A stretch of 64,000 nt of DNA from Apricaphanius iberus. Lineage: Eukaryota > Chordata > Actinopteri > Cyprinodontiformes > Aphaniidae. Shown here piece by piece: positions 1 through 11,789 of this stretch. The position numbers and the translations under genes were made by a program. The first letter of the stretch is position 1, and the number at the start of each line of letters is the position of its first letter. The notes beneath the pieces were generated by a model, which saw only the letters and a list, made by a program, of their open reading frames with translations, was not told the origin of the DNA and did not search any database. The stretch spans positions 1,013,250-1,077,249 of the forward strand of contig JAPXFQ010001341.1 of assembly GCA_028564705.1 (NCBI GenBank), read 5' to 3'.

Positions 1-45
1 GGCTGGTGCCTATCTCCAGCTGTCAACGGGCGAGAGGCGGGCCAG
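1..45 (-). mobile_element. SINE/LINE 3' tail fragment at the window edge
   Basis: The first 45 bases match the tail domain seen in full at 38942-39045 (plus strand), here reversed: GGTGCCTATCTCCAGCTGTC followed by an inverted form of the CCCCGCCTCTCGCCC segment. The match stops at about base 45. The (TGGA)n end would lie outside the window. It is a truncated retroposed fragment and not a gene. Confidence 0.7.
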
Positions 46-59
46 TTTTTATACTTTTA

Positions 60-620
60 TAGTTTATACATCAGGTTTAGCAATCAGATCTTGATTAGGT
101 TAAACCCAAACTTAAGAATGTTTCGGAATCACTCCTACACCATTTAGTTTAGGAGCCAATCCGCTTTAGAGTTTGAGAAACCTAATTGGAAATCCTAATT
201 TGGTAGTTTTAGGAACTTAGGTTGGTTCAGGAGCCAACCAATCTTGGGGAAGTGTATGAACTGATCCCAGCTAAGTCAGTTTAGGAACCGATCCCCCTTT
301 GGGAATTTTAGGACCCAATCATACAAGGGGAGGTTTAGGAACATATCTTAGTTGATTAGATTATAAATTTTACTTTGGTAGGTTTAGGACCCAATCCCAC
401 TTGGGGAGGTTAAGGAACCTATCATACTTCACCAAATTTAGGAACCTTCTACTTTGGTTGGTTTCAGGTACCAACTGGCTTGGTCAGGTGTAGCTAAACC
501 ATCCAACAAACCAATGACCCTTAGGAGTTAAGATTACTATCCAATTTACTCAGTTAGGTTTAGGAATCAAAACTTTATGGTTAGCTTTAGTGACCAATCT
601 TACTTGCTTAAATTTCTAAA
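60..620. repeat. decayed minisatellite, unit about 26-27 bp
   Basis: The core TTTAGGAACCAATCC followed by CACTTGGGGAGG recurs in diverged form at about 148, 207, 226, 279, 306, 333, 383, 409, 437, 461, 549 and 576. Most intervals are 24-28 bp or twice that, so this is an old tandem array with a unit of about 26-27 bp. The copies differ from one another at many positions. No coding frame spans it. Confidence 0.65.
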
Positions 621-1494
621 ATAATTCCCAAAAAGTTTCTGCTCCCCATAAGTGACACTACTTAATGTATGGCTTTTACGGCATTTAAAACCTACAACAT
701 TAAAGAGTAAATTATGGAAAATAGCAGATTACACAGCTGGATCAAACTATACATTACAGTTTTGGTATCTAACAATTCCTACCACACATTCGAAACAGAT
801 TTATACCTCTATTTGTTTTTCTGAAGAAAATAAACACAGGTTGCCTATTCCCAGCAGTAAAACACATGAACTTGAATGTTTCCTAAATATTGCTAAACCT
901 ATTGATGCTGACATTAAACTCAGGTGCAAAGAAGACAATGTAAAAATTAGATTATCTGCTTTTTGATATTTTTCTCACTGCAAAATAATCTCTCTAATAT
1001 CTTTCATTTTGTAGGTGAAACTACCTGGCAAATTAAAATGTTAATTTTAGCTAATGTATTCATCTATCTGATCCTTTGCAGAAAGAACTAGCACATTTTT
1101 TTCTTCAGTTTTTCTAGTTGAATTCTGTGCTCTTATTAAATAAACAATGCTACCATGCTACTTACATTGAGATTAAAACCTCTTGGATTATTAATGTATT
1201 TGATAGTACACTTGTTCTCAAAGCAGTGCACCTTCTTTGGCTGGAATGGGGTTAAAAGATTAGGGGATATGGGGAAAGTATATATGAACAGACCTACATA
1301 AATGCTGCTTAAGTGCTGCCTTATCTTTGTCTTTTTGTGCACTTGTTTTTTCATCCCACCTACATGGAAGGCAAAGGAGTTCACTCATTGCTCCTCCGCT
1401 CACCAACAACAGGACTGCAAAGCCAACTTAGTCTCAGAAGGCTTGAGGTGATTGCACAATCAGAACGTTCTGAAAATTGCGTGTTCAGTTTACC
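621..1494. other. AT-rich stretch, nothing recognised
   Basis: A 104-codon open frame (652-966, plus) has no motif I recognise, and its composition is like the surrounding noncoding DNA. I see no repeat, RNA or transposon signature. Confidence 0.5.
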
Positions 1495-1496
1495 CC

Positions 1497-1760
1497 AGAG
1501 GTGGGGGCGGAGCTTCCTCGGTCGAGTTCCGGAACTTGCTAGTGGAACTTTCACACTTTCCAAACTGCTGCGGAAAGAGCTCTGAAGAGTTGGAGGAAAG
1601 GACCAATTAGATTATAGGCAGAGGGCGGAGCTTCCTCTGTGGAGTTCCAGAACTCGCTGACGGACACTTCAGACATTCCAAAATGCGATGGGAAGATTTC
1701 TGAAAAAGCCGAGAAAAGGACAAATGAGACATCAGACAGGGGGCGGGACTTACGCCTACA
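1497..1760. repeat. 118-bp GC-rich tandem repeat (two units plus start of a third)
   Basis: GGGCGGAGCTTCCTC starts at 1505 and again at 1623, and GGGCGGGACTTAC starts at 1741: exactly 118 bp apart each time. Between these, the two units align along their length (GAGTTCC.GAACT, then TTCCAAA, then a purine-rich end). The units differ at many positions. Each begins with a GGGCGG box. It may be a satellite fragment or an old duplicated promoter-like block. Confidence 0.65.
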
Positions 1761-3524
1761 AGGCTTTTACTTATTGGACTATCATAAAGGACTCTGCCTG
1801 TGCTATGCCTCTTTTCGTTTCTCCATACCACTGATTTATTTTTATTTTTTTCACAACAGAATAATATGAAAACTGAAATGGTTTGTTTTGCTGCTTTTTC
1901 TCGTATACGTTTTCAAATTGAAAGTTCTAGATTGCAATAGTTTGTACTGAGTGAGATTTGTTATGTTAATTCTTTTTTAAAACATTTTTAAAAGCATAAA
2001 AAGCATTAATAGGGTTATTTTTAGTTGTGTATTAATTTGTACATTACTCCACCTACTCATCAGAGTAGGGGAAAATAGCTATTTACATCAACTAATAACC
2101 CATTATTAATGTTATTGTATGATTAATATTGCTGGTATAAGATATTTGAAATGCTATTTTTATTCTATTGCAGATTTAGATTTTTTAGCCTATATAAGAA
2201 TGTCTTTGTTAAATATTGGATGTATTTAGGATGTCATGAATTTCAGTTTATATTGTATACAGTGTTTAAAATGTTGATATTGTTGATTTGATTACTGTAA
2301 TAATTATTATTTTTGTTATCCAGACTTATTATCACTGCATTTTATTTTACATTGATCATGGAAACAGAAAGCACTTGCCAGATATGTTTATTTTTTAAGT
2401 GCCATGTGACTACAGTTCAATCTTCCTTTCAACCTCTTGGTTCCCGAGTCTGTCCTATGTCTTTCTGTACATATTTGCATTTCTTTATACAGGATGAAAA
2501 GTTCAGTTGGTTTAAATATGAATGTCTTGTGATAGTTTTTCCCTTTTTTTTTGTTACCAAGACTGCTATGTGTACTCCTGAAATAAACCACATAGAAAAA
2601 ATAATCTGACATGTGAAATATTTCATATTCTGACTACTTAAACAGTTTAAGTTCTTAAATATTTCATATCCACACATGCAATTTTAAGTGGCCTTTTGAT
2701 GTAAAACTTCAACAAATCACCCTCAGGTAGAATCACTTAAAAGTTGACTATGACTATTTTACTATGTGAGTGTGAAAAGAAGGGGCATTAATTAGAGGAG
2801 CTCAGTTGAGAGAATGTGATTATATTTAGGAAAACTATTAGTTGTGTACTATACAAATCTGTGTTTTATGTAAGAACAGCAAGAAGAATAACCACAGCCA
2901 ACATGTCAATAAAGTTTCACTGGTCAAAAGAGACGTGAAAAGTGGCTCCCGGAAAGCCTAAGTTACGCCCGTCTACTTCCGGTCCCAGTCAGCTACTGCA
3001 CAAAACAATTAATCAGAGTCAATGGAGAGCTGACAGTTATTTTCTGATCCCATTTTAAATTCACTATGTCTGTGAATTTTAAAGACACACTTTTATACAG
3101 ATAAAACACAGATTTTCGACCAGCAGCAAAAGGTACTTTAAGTTTTGTGTAAAACAAGTAGCTCAATACAACTGCAGAAGAAAAAAGGGAAACATGCCGG
3201 TGATTCGCCTCCTTCCTCCAGGACGAAATAATGAGCATTAAGTGTGAGGAAAAACCACCATAAATCTGGCCATTTGGAAAGTGGCAGCTATGCTGGGGGA
3301 GAAACAGTCGGTGGAGTGAGGGCCAGCATAATGGAGAGTATTTCAAGTGCTGGCATACACTAGCTAGCATTGGCCCCAGATGTCCTGTATGCGACTTCTG
3401 ATTTCTAAGCATTTTAATTACGAATAATAAAAAAAAAGAAAATCCCATATAACTTGACAAACAGCTGAAACGCTCATTATTAGTTATAATTTAAATTGAG
3501 GTACAACATGTGTGATTCAGGGCA
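1761..3524. other. AT-rich stretch, nothing firm
   Basis: No gene recognised. The minus strand is open for 155 codons at 2993-3460, without recognisable motifs. The segment from about 2940 contains GTTACGCCCG and CTACTTCCGG and could be the outer part of the dispersed repeat described at 3525-3660, but I cannot fix an end. Confidence 0.4.
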
Positions 3525-3660
3525 TAAGACAAAGCGGACCAAAAAAAAAAACAAAACTTTATCGCTCCATTGACTTCAATTATTTCTTTTTTTTCAGCCA
3601 GGGGATCCAATGGGCCGACAGGAAGGGGAAAAGACTTAGCCTTCTTATTAAAAAATATAA
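3525..3660 (+). repeat. dispersed repeat A, copy 1
   Basis: The segment GCTCCATTGAC, TCA-TTATTT, TTTTTCAGC, then ATGGGCCGAC.GGA.GGGGA and GACT.AG reappears in the same order at 35530-35660. Two independent copies in one window imply an interspersed repeat. The type is unknown and no terminal repeats are visible. Confidence 0.5.
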
Positions 3661-4744
3661 AGTCCCTCTCTGAACCTGCCGTTTCCTGATCTGTAAGCCA
3701 TCCCTTCAGCAGGGAGGAAATCCTGCATTATGCTTCGCTAGTTGGCTCTTTCAACGTGCTGACAGCATCCAGTTAGCAAGATGCGTTGAGTAAGGTCTTC
3801 TGGTACGAGATGATGCTCTTATTTTGAAGGAGCCTTTGATATTACTTTCTGAGCCCCTTTTATGACATTCAGCTGCCCACCGTACAAAGAGAAGCAGCCC
3901 CAAGTGTCCTCACTGTTATTAGTAAAAGTACTTTGATATGTAGGGCGATATAACAGAGAGAGAAAGAGATCAGCAGTGAGTGATTTAAAAAGCTGATCCA
4001 AAGCAGACATCTTAGCCCGGTCCAGACTGACACACATTTCCCTTCAGGAACAGGTTTATCTCCGATTGTTTGTAGGTTTCTCAGCCTGGTTGCCACACCG
4101 AGTTCTCCAGCGGCATCCACTTCAAGGGAACTGGGAGTCTGTGGTGAGCAGAGCTCATTAGTTCTCATGAAAGGAGGAACGTTCTGTCATCAGCGACTGT
4201 TTGACCTTTGTTTAGATTTTACCCCACATACATTTTGAGTCTGTATATTTATGTATATCCTGTTGAAAAGACATTCCACTCCCCCCAAACAGTGTTTATT
4301 CCTGGAAGCTAGTCTGCTTTAACCTCCAGACCTAGACTCATTGGACATATTAGAACAGCAGCAGCAGCGGCAAGACGTGTCAGGAACTTCAAACTAAAAA
4401 GATACGGATGATATTTTATGAAAAGAAACTGAATTGTTGCCCAGTTTTTGCTTAATAATAACTTGTGTTATGGCTTCATTTCAACTTTTTTTTGTTTTAT
4501 TTGTTTTTTACATTTTCATTCTTAAACCCTATTTCACTAGCAAGGACCACGCAGCATAGATTGTGATTAAAGGTTTATTGAGTGAATGGCGGGAATCGAA
4601 GTCTGGGGAGATGTGCCTATCAGGCAGCTCAATACAACAATCATTACTTACCATGCAGCGCTGTCAGCCACCCTCTCTCCTTTCAAACCACAAAAAGGAT
4701 GAAATAATCTGAGCTGAAACAGAATTTTTTTTAATAGTACCTTA
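3661..4744. other. unrecognised sequence
   Basis: No gene or repeat that I can support. On the minus strand about 50 codons near 4020-4168 follow an acceptor-like CACCACAG, but there is no good donor and no recognised protein. Confidence 0.4.
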
Positions 4745-5045
4745 GCGAACCATCACCGTAACTTCACCGCAGTCAGATGTAACAACAAGGCAGCAGCGGA
4801 GGACGTTGTTCCGGATAAATGTTTCATTGGCTCAGGTAAATTTGCGTCCCATTTTGAACCGATCCTGCACACAGGTCGAGTCGCGTTGCTAACATCTGTG
4901 GCTTTTAAAATCTCCCCTCGGTTTTGCTCCCGGTCCACAGAAGCGAATAAACGCTTTAAATAACACAAAGGGGTTGGATAGACCTGCTGGTTTCAGCTCT
5001 CAGTGACCGAGCTGCTGTGTTGGAGCCCATCAACACTGGTGAGTA
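4745..5045 (+). promoter_or_regulatory. CpG-rich patch with a TATA-like box and splice-donor-like site (candidate first exon)
   Basis: About 300 bases contain far more CG dinucleotides than the AT-rich flanks. A TTTAAATAA lies at 4955-4963, and CAACACTG|GTGAGT at 5031-5044 is a strong vertebrate 5' splice-donor match. Together these could be the promoter and noncoding first exon of a host gene reading rightwards. No coding exon downstream can be tied to it. It could equally be a transposon fragment or chance. Confidence 0.2.
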
Positions 5046-5403
5046 GCTAGTTAGCTTTAGCTTTAGCCTACAGCTGAAGAGATGAAGTAAATTTGAATAA
5101 GCTTTATTGACAAACTAAACCAAGGGTTTCAGCCATTAATATTATAAAGTGTCATAAAATGTTTAAAAGATAAAAAAGCATAAAAATAAGCCTTTAATTT
5201 AAATTACTAACAGGATTAAAAATATATATAATATAATGGTTAATAATATTACCTTTCTTTGTATTTACTGATGTTAATTGGGTCTCTTGGTTTATTTCTG
5301 TGTCTTACAAATAAAAAGAAGTGTTTGAAAATTTCGCTAATTAACGATATTGATCAATATGACTATTTTTTTAGCGATATGCTCTTTTTCTATATTGTCC
5401 AGC
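5046..5403. other. AT-rich stretch, nothing recognised
   Basis: No gene, repeat or RNA signal seen. Confidence 0.5.
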
Positions 5404-5442
5404 CCTATTATATATATGAGAGAGAAAGAGAGAGCCCTATTT

Positions 5443-5513
<71 letters not shown>

Positions 5514-5565
5514 CAAAGATGAAGCGATAGATATTTATATATATATATGGATATATGAATATATA
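5404..5565. repeat. compound (TA)n / (GA)n microsatellite
   Basis: Long runs of TA are interrupted by GAGAGAGA blocks at about 5417-5434 and 5500-5514, with a duplicated arrangement (TATATGAGAGAGA twice). The open frames reading YIYIYI across it are artefacts of the repeat. Confidence 0.9.
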
Positions 5566-5689
5566 TTTATGCTTTTCTTAAATTGCTGTGTCTAATCATA
5601 TCCTTTGTTTGTTTCTCTATCACCAAATCATGTAAAGCTTCAGATATTGAAACTTCCCGATCTCTGTGCTCCTCTGGCAGCCGTCTCCT

Positions 5690-5862
5690 TGTCATCTTAA
5701 AATTCAGGACACACTCATGGTGAGGTATCTTTTCATTATTATGGCCCTCGCCTCTGGAACAGGCTGCCAGAGGACCTCAGGGATGCAGAGAACGTTCATG
5801 TTTTTAAGAGCAGGCTCAAGAGTCACCTTTTTTGTCCTAGCTTTTAACTGATTATTATTTAG
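5690..5862 (+). mobile_element. LINE ORF2 C-terminal remnant
   Basis: One plus-strand frame reads PRLWNRLPEDLRDAENV, then VFKSRLKSHLF and a stop at about 5848. The W-N-x-LP motif followed by F+x+LK..LF is the usual C-terminal end of Jockey-superfamily LINE proteins (CR1, L2, Rex1). Only this tail is preserved and upstream is not alignable by eye. I cannot assign the clade. Confidence 0.6.
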
Positions 5863-5959
5863 TATAGTCTGGTTAATGGCTCCGCATGTTTTACTTGATT
5901 ATATTCTGACTCTTAAGGTGTATCTATGATGCAAATTACAGACCTCTCTCATCTAGTTT

Positions 5960-6445
5960 AATCTTTCTCTCAGCAGCAGGGGAGAGAGAAATCACAGACA
6001 TTGTAAATAAATGTAAAAACAAAGTGTCAACTGACTGTGATGTTATAGATATGACTATAGGCAAAAAGGTTCAACCACTGACACACATCTGTAATCTGTA
6101 AATCTGGTACATTTCCAAGAGAAATGGAAATCACAAAAGTCATCCCAATATACACAACTGGTGACAGACGCACTAATTACAGGCCTGTTTCTCTTCTTCC
6201 ACAATTTTCTAAAATCTTACAAAAACTATTTATTTACAGATTGATAACACAAACTGCTATCTGACAGTAAATACGGATTCAGAACCCAAAGATCAACATA
6301 GTTAGCTGTCCTGGAATTATTACAAGAAATCATCAGCGCCATAGACAAAAAGAAATTTGCTGTTGGGGTGTTAATTGATCTAAAAAAAGCATTTGATAAA
6401 ATAAATCATGACATATTGATCAAAAATGAGAGAGTTATGATATCA
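5960..6445 (+). mobile_element. degenerate LINE reverse-transcriptase fragment
   Basis: The plus strand encodes, across stops and frame changes, EITKVIPIYTTGDRRTNYRP, VSLLPQFSKIL near 6175-6225, a decayed YGFRTQ..ST segment near 6275, and VLIDLKKAFDKINHDIL at about 6370-6421. These are the fingers and motif A of a non-LTR reverse transcriptase; the LDLKKAFD aspartate is kept. The rest of the palm (GVPQGS, YADD) is missing, and the sequence breaks off near 6440. It is clearly dead. Confidence 0.75.
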
Positions 6446-9085
6446 TGGGAGTGTTTTTTATTTTTATTTTTTCAATTACATGTCTTGTCTAGCAGTTTGC
6501 CACTCAGAATTGGTGTCTGAGTACCAAGTACAAGCCCAACAGATTTACTTTCCCAAGCAGAGTATTACAGCTTTGCTGTAACACTCCACTTGATGTATAT
6601 GTATTAAAAAATCTTTATTAGTGATTACTGAGGGTTCAATTTCCTGACGTCATGGACACGAAACCGAGACAAGAAGGAAGAAAGGAAGAAGGTGAAGAAA
6701 AGAAACCGCACCAGCAGAGGCGCGAACTGACGACACAAGACAAGGATTCAAACAAAAAACCCAAGAAAACATCCCAGTCCTCCACCTCTGCCGGATGGCA
6801 GAGAAGCGGTAAAACAAAACAAACAAAAACAACGAACTGAACAGAACCACACCAATAGTTCAGATCCAGTAATAAAAATTAAGAATTACACATTCACTAC
6901 ACACAAGCATGGATTAATAACAATAACCTCAGCTCAAGATATGTCCGTCCACACCAATGTCCCCACATCTATGTGTGTATGCGAGCATGCAGGTCTGAAT
7001 AAGGTTTCCCCATGCAAGTGATTGATAGCTGGTGTAAGAAACCGTCAATCCGTCCTACAGAAATCGACACAGACATGAAGGAGGCAGGAGACACATGCAT
7101 CCAGAGTCCCACAGAGCGCAGGAGCCGCAGGCGGACCAGCGCAGGGCCGATCACCCACCAAGAGAGGAACAGATGGAAGCCCCAGGGGAACACCAAGCAG
7201 CCGCAATGCTGGGGCCCCGAGAGATCGCAGGGACGAGCCCACGGGCTCCGCCGGAAACCGGCTACGCCAGGGCGGGCCCGGAACAGGACCCGGAGGCCAC
7301 GGGGATCAGGGGCACCCCGCCCCCCCAGCAGGGCCCCGACCAGGGACCCGCCGAGAGGGGTCCCCCCCCGCCGCCGGGCAGGAGGCGCCTGCAGCCGATC
7401 GACAGACAATACACGCCGCCGCCACCCCGGACCAATACCCACCGCCAACAACCCAGCCCCCCCCCCACACACCCACACGCCAGGGAGCCACAGTAAAGCC
7501 ACAGCGGATGTACGCCCTTCCCAGGCCGCGCCCAGCCAGCACCTGGACATCCAGATCTACCAGCTCCCGGGTCCAGATCCCGCCCCATGCAGAGCGCCAA
7601 GATCTGGGGCCAAGCCAATACCGGACAGCCCCCCCAGATGAACCGACCAGGCAGTAGAACTCATGGAACTGGCAGGAGCTTGGGCGCCGTGCACGGTCCC
7701 CACCGGACGGCACCAACCTACTTACAACCCCGGCACCCCCATAAGAGGTGTCCCAGTCAATCCAAGGAGGATATCGGCCCGAAACAGCGGCCGCCCGACA
7801 CACCGGCCCACCCAGGACCAGCCAGGCATGCACCAGGACCGAGCCGGGCCGCAACCGGGATCCCCGGCCCCAGGCATCGAGAGCCATCATCGACCAGCGG
7901 GCAGGACCATCCATCACTGACGGGGAGTGACGGAGGGGAAGAAGATGCAGTGCCGAGGTGCACCCACCGCCAGGTCCCTACATGTGCGTGTTTCATGTAA
8001 ATGTTGCAAGTATAAGTGTCTAAGTTGCTCAATAAAATTTGGACCCAGGCCGCCACCGGGTAGCAAAGACGGAAACTCCATCCCGTACCCCAGTGATGTG
8101 CCCAAGGCCTTGTGAATGGTAGAATGAAGGAGCAGGTGGACAGAGGCAAATGGGGATGGGGAGGAAATAACTGGGGTGAAATGATGCCAACCCCAGGGAG
8201 CCAGCTCCCCTGCTGAGCCCAATAGGCACCCCCGTTCAGCTGATCCACCAGGGGCGGGAGGCCCCAGCACGTCAAGTCGGGGCCCACGGCAGCGGCCCCT
8301 CCGAGCCCAATGGGGGCCCAGGCCATCCTCCCCCCCCGCCGGGGGCAGACCTAAATCCCTCCCAACATTCAAACTACTAACAAAACACAGGTCACTAGAC
8401 ACCCAGGCTGAGTTTAGGCTCAGACTGAATATTTTTAACAAGTACGAGGACGATGATCTGAGGTGATGTTGATTGGGAGTCTCTAACGCTGCAAATAGAT
8501 ATGTATATGTGTGTATTATTGCATTTTTTGGGGTGTGTGTGTTTGTCAATAAGTCATGATGGATGGGAAGTAGTTGGAACTCTCTTGTTTTTCCTGGTCC
8601 CTATTTGTTATGGTCTGGTGTTGGTGACTGGGATGCAGTATGGTCCCATGTGGGGAAGGGGGTCGTGCTGTCTGGATTCAAAGCTCTTTTAGCTCTTATA
8701 ATGCACTGTCCATGTGGGTGTGAATGGGTACAGGAGTTTTAGTGTGTAGTCGGAGGTGAAGGTCTATCTAAATGTGAAATTATTATGTTTAAATGTAGCA
8801 TTACAACATTAGAATTGTGCATCAATTCAATATAAGATTACTTTGTGCATTATATATATGCATATATATGTTGGGAATACTGGAGAAGGATTAAATAAGT
8901 TTGACTTCTTCCTACCCTTTTTTAGACATGCTGATAGGAATTATGTGTTATTTGTATCGTTATACATAATCATTTATATAGGTATGTACAAATGGACAGA
9001 TGTGTACACGGTGGGTACAGACCCATTCTAGTGTCAATATTATTAAAAATGGTTTTGACATGTCTGGAATAAATCAAATTAATCA
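6446..9085 (+). mobile_element. GC-rich repeat block ending in a LINE-like 3' tail
   Basis: From about 6640 to 8400 the sequence changes abruptly to very GC-rich, C-runs and CCGCCG-type DNA, open in several frames on both strands with low-complexity proline/arginine/glycine translations. From 8400 it grades back to AT-rich and ends with GGAGAAGGATTAAATAAG, CTTCTTCCTACCC, TTTTTAGACATG and TGTCTGGAATAAATCAAATT (8881-9077). That resembles the 3' end of a fish LINE. I read the block as the long 3' portion or untranslated part of an interspersed LINE-type repeat, possibly the one whose RT lies at 5960. This is inference; it could be a separate insertion. Confidence 0.45.
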
Positions 9086-10735
9086 GTCTTGGCTGCCAAC
9101 TACTTTTTTTCCCTGCTACTCAGTTGGTTCTTCAAATTGCCCCAAAAACGGCCCTATTGGGGGAGTCGTGCAACCGTGAAGGCCGGTTAATTACCCTGAA
9201 ATTCTGATAGCAGAAGCCCACCTAATGTATGTAATCTTGTGACTTGTGAGAAATTTTTAAAAAGTGTACTCTTGTTATTCTGGGATGTAGCAAATTGAAA
9301 TAATTGCTTGTGTCTTTCTTAATATTTGTCCTTTTCAACTCTGTTGAAACACTGGGATGGAAGTGAATGTGGCTAAAGATCCTTGTGTTCACTCTCCCCT
9401 TGAATTTTTACTGTAATTTAAGAGCTGCTTTATTATACTAAATAGTATTATCAATTAATCTTAATGCAGCCCTTTAATAGGATTTTAGCACCAGATTGTA
9501 TGCCATAAAGAGACAAAAAGAAACGCAATTCAACAGAAAATAATGAGCTCAGACAGGAAAATATTGTTAAAAATGAGTAAAAATAAAACCACAAGGAGAT
9601 TACACAAGAAATATATAAATTGAGACCTAACAGTAGTCTGAAAAAAGCATCCTAGGACGTTCATATTTATCACAATTCTCCTTTCATCGTGACGATTTTG
9701 TGTCTTACAAACTGTTTTCATGGAGTTATGGTGTTTGCTGCTGTGGAGCTAAATGATTGACAGATTTAAAATGACAAATTCCTCCATGTCCTAACCTCGG
9801 GTTGAACCTTTAGACAGTTTGTAGCTTTAGGTAGGCGTCAATCATCACCTTCAAAAGATGGATTCACTGAAATCTGATGGAAGTGGCAGCAGCAGTTTCA
9901 CCTATACGTAAAGCTTGGGGCGAAACTGCCTGTGATGGTTTCAGTAGTGCCTTAAATGAAAGTTAAAAATCTTATTTAGCTTGTCAAACACTTTTGTTTT
10001 CTGTCCAAACATCCTTTCCTGTAATTGAACCAGTTCTGGGGAGAAGTGAACAAATTTCAAGAGGGAATCCGCAGAAAAGAAACGTCAGCCTCGGGTCACT
10101 TTCAGTATTGATTTGAATTAGTAAGAGGTTGCAAGCTTGGAGATGAAAAGAACAAGTATGAACGATTGTCCTCGAACTGAGCAAAACAAGCCTGAATGTG
10201 GGAAAAAAAATTTAACAAAAATTTATGAAATTTTAATTTCTCTTCTTCATCCTTTGCCTGTGCTTCTGCCCTGCATGCTTGAGCGTGTAAAAATATTTCC
10301 AGGCAAGGCCGCTCTGTCTGTTGGCAAACTGGCAGGTATTCTGGTATGTACGAGGGTTGGCATTTCCATGGGATTTCCCCCTGCAGAGACCAGCTGTCAA
10401 ACGCCGAGCCAGCGGCCCGGACTGGCAGCGTGTATTTCCAAATCCTCGAAGTGGAAAAAGTTCCAAGGTTAACATTTACCTGCTCCACCTCGATGCAGTT
10501 CTGCTGTATTCCAGCAATGGAGCTGATTGCATGATCGGCACATGGAGGAAGTGAAGTCAGATCTTTTCTATGTTTACCCTCTTGATCCCCTCAAACTGTT
10601 TCCATTCATTGCGAAGAGCAGTTTTGGTTATTATTCCCGTGACATTTTGCGGAGGAAATTCCCAAGTGTGAAAACGTCACCTCGGTGATTAGTAACTTCT
10701 CTCACTTTTATTTTCTGTTCTGAGTTTCAAGCTGC
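9086..10735. other. unrecognised sequence
   Basis: No gene supported. Overlapping open frames on both strands near 10100-10550 (up to 128 codons) give no recognisable protein, and neither strand is favoured. Confidence 0.45.
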
Positions 10736-11745
10736 CTACAAAAATAAATTTATATTTCGCCTCCTTGCATTTAAAGCCCTTAATAATCAGGCTCCGTCAT
10801 GCATCAGAGATCTGATTGTTCCATACGTTCCTGACAGAGCACTTTGCTCTAAGAATGCAGGTTTATTGGTAGTTCCTAGCATTTCTAAAAGTAGAGGTTA
10901 TCAGGCTCCTCTCCTGTGGAACCAGCTCCCAGTTTTATTCTGTAAGGCTAAGACGAAGACCAAGCTTAAAACCTTCTTTTTTGATAAAGCTTACAGTTAA
11001 AATGGCTTAGGTTATCTATCTCTGTCTCTATAGGCTTAGACTGTTGGAGGGCAGGTTGACCAATTTTCTTTACTCTGCTATTTTTTTCTTCTACTACTCT
11101 CCAGTTTGCATTGTTTGCTGTTATTTTTCCTGTTATCTTAATGTTTTCTGTCATCGCCTTTTTCTATTGAGCTACTTCCAGTGCTTGTTCCGTGTCAAAG
11201 CCCAACTTGGAACCGTTTCTTTGGTTTTTCACTGCCACTACCCCCATGTCTTAGTTTCAAACCAAGAAACTAAAACATTGTCTTTCCATAGATGATGCAC
11301 TTGGTCCTTTTCTTTCAGTGTGTCACTCTTAGAGAAAGATATTGGCCGAGCTTTTGTCACAACCAACTGCATATGTGTTTCTTTCCTAGATTAAGTCACC
11401 AGATGAGCTTTTACTAGGAATATTTTACTTTTTCTAAACTAGAAAGTGCTGTTACATCAGTTCTTTTTGTTTTTCCCGCGTCTCTTCTCAGTCTACTTTA
11501 ACCTCCAGACAGTTGTGGCAGATGTCCGCTCGTACTGAGCCAGGTTCTTGTTCTTGTTCTCCTGTTAAAGAGAAGTTTTTTCCTCCCACTTTTGGGGGTT
11601 GCTGTGAAGTCAACAACATGAAGTTGACGATTGTCTACTGTCGCTACATGTTCGTTCAGGAGAAGTGAATGATGCAAGTCAATGACTCAATCCAATGTGC
11701 TGAGTAGAAAACCTTTACTTTAATTGGAGCTATATAAATGGAGGG
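10736..11745 (+). mobile_element. 5'-truncated L2-type LINE (ORF2 C terminus plus 3' UTR)
   Basis: 10740-10999 encodes the end of an L2 ORF2: LAFKALNNQAPSCIRDLIVP, then [27 protein letters not shown] and KLKTFFFDKAYS before the stop. It is close to the last 90 residues of the complete element at 57.4-62.5 kb, but with a small deletion between SKSR and YQAP. The 3' UTR follows, containing GAGCCAGGTTC..., GTTTTTTCCTCCCAC and a tail GGAGCTATATAAATGGA near 11728-11742. The upstream part of the element is absent. Noncoding today. Confidence 0.8.
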
Positions 11746-11789
11746 AAATTACACAAAATTTAGAATCATCCAACCCCAGGGCTCTCAAA

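Noticed and set aside
540..580. Telomere-like TTAGG words
   Set aside because: They belong to the 26-27 bp minisatellite; there is no TTAGGG array.
60..620. CRISPR-like array
   Set aside because: Units are adjacent and diverged with no spacers, and the DNA is eukaryotic.
2993..3460. 155-codon minus-strand open frame
   Set aside because: No recognised domain and no splice or promoter context; a plausible chance frame or repeat-derived.
4020..4168. Minus-strand host exon after CACCACAG
   Set aside because: About 50 open codons only, no matching donor and no recognised protein.
7012..8549. Many long overlapping open frames (up to 211 codons) on both strands
   Set aside because: They arise because stop codons are rare in this GC-rich block. 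The translations are low-complexity P/R/G sequences in several frames at once, with no domain.
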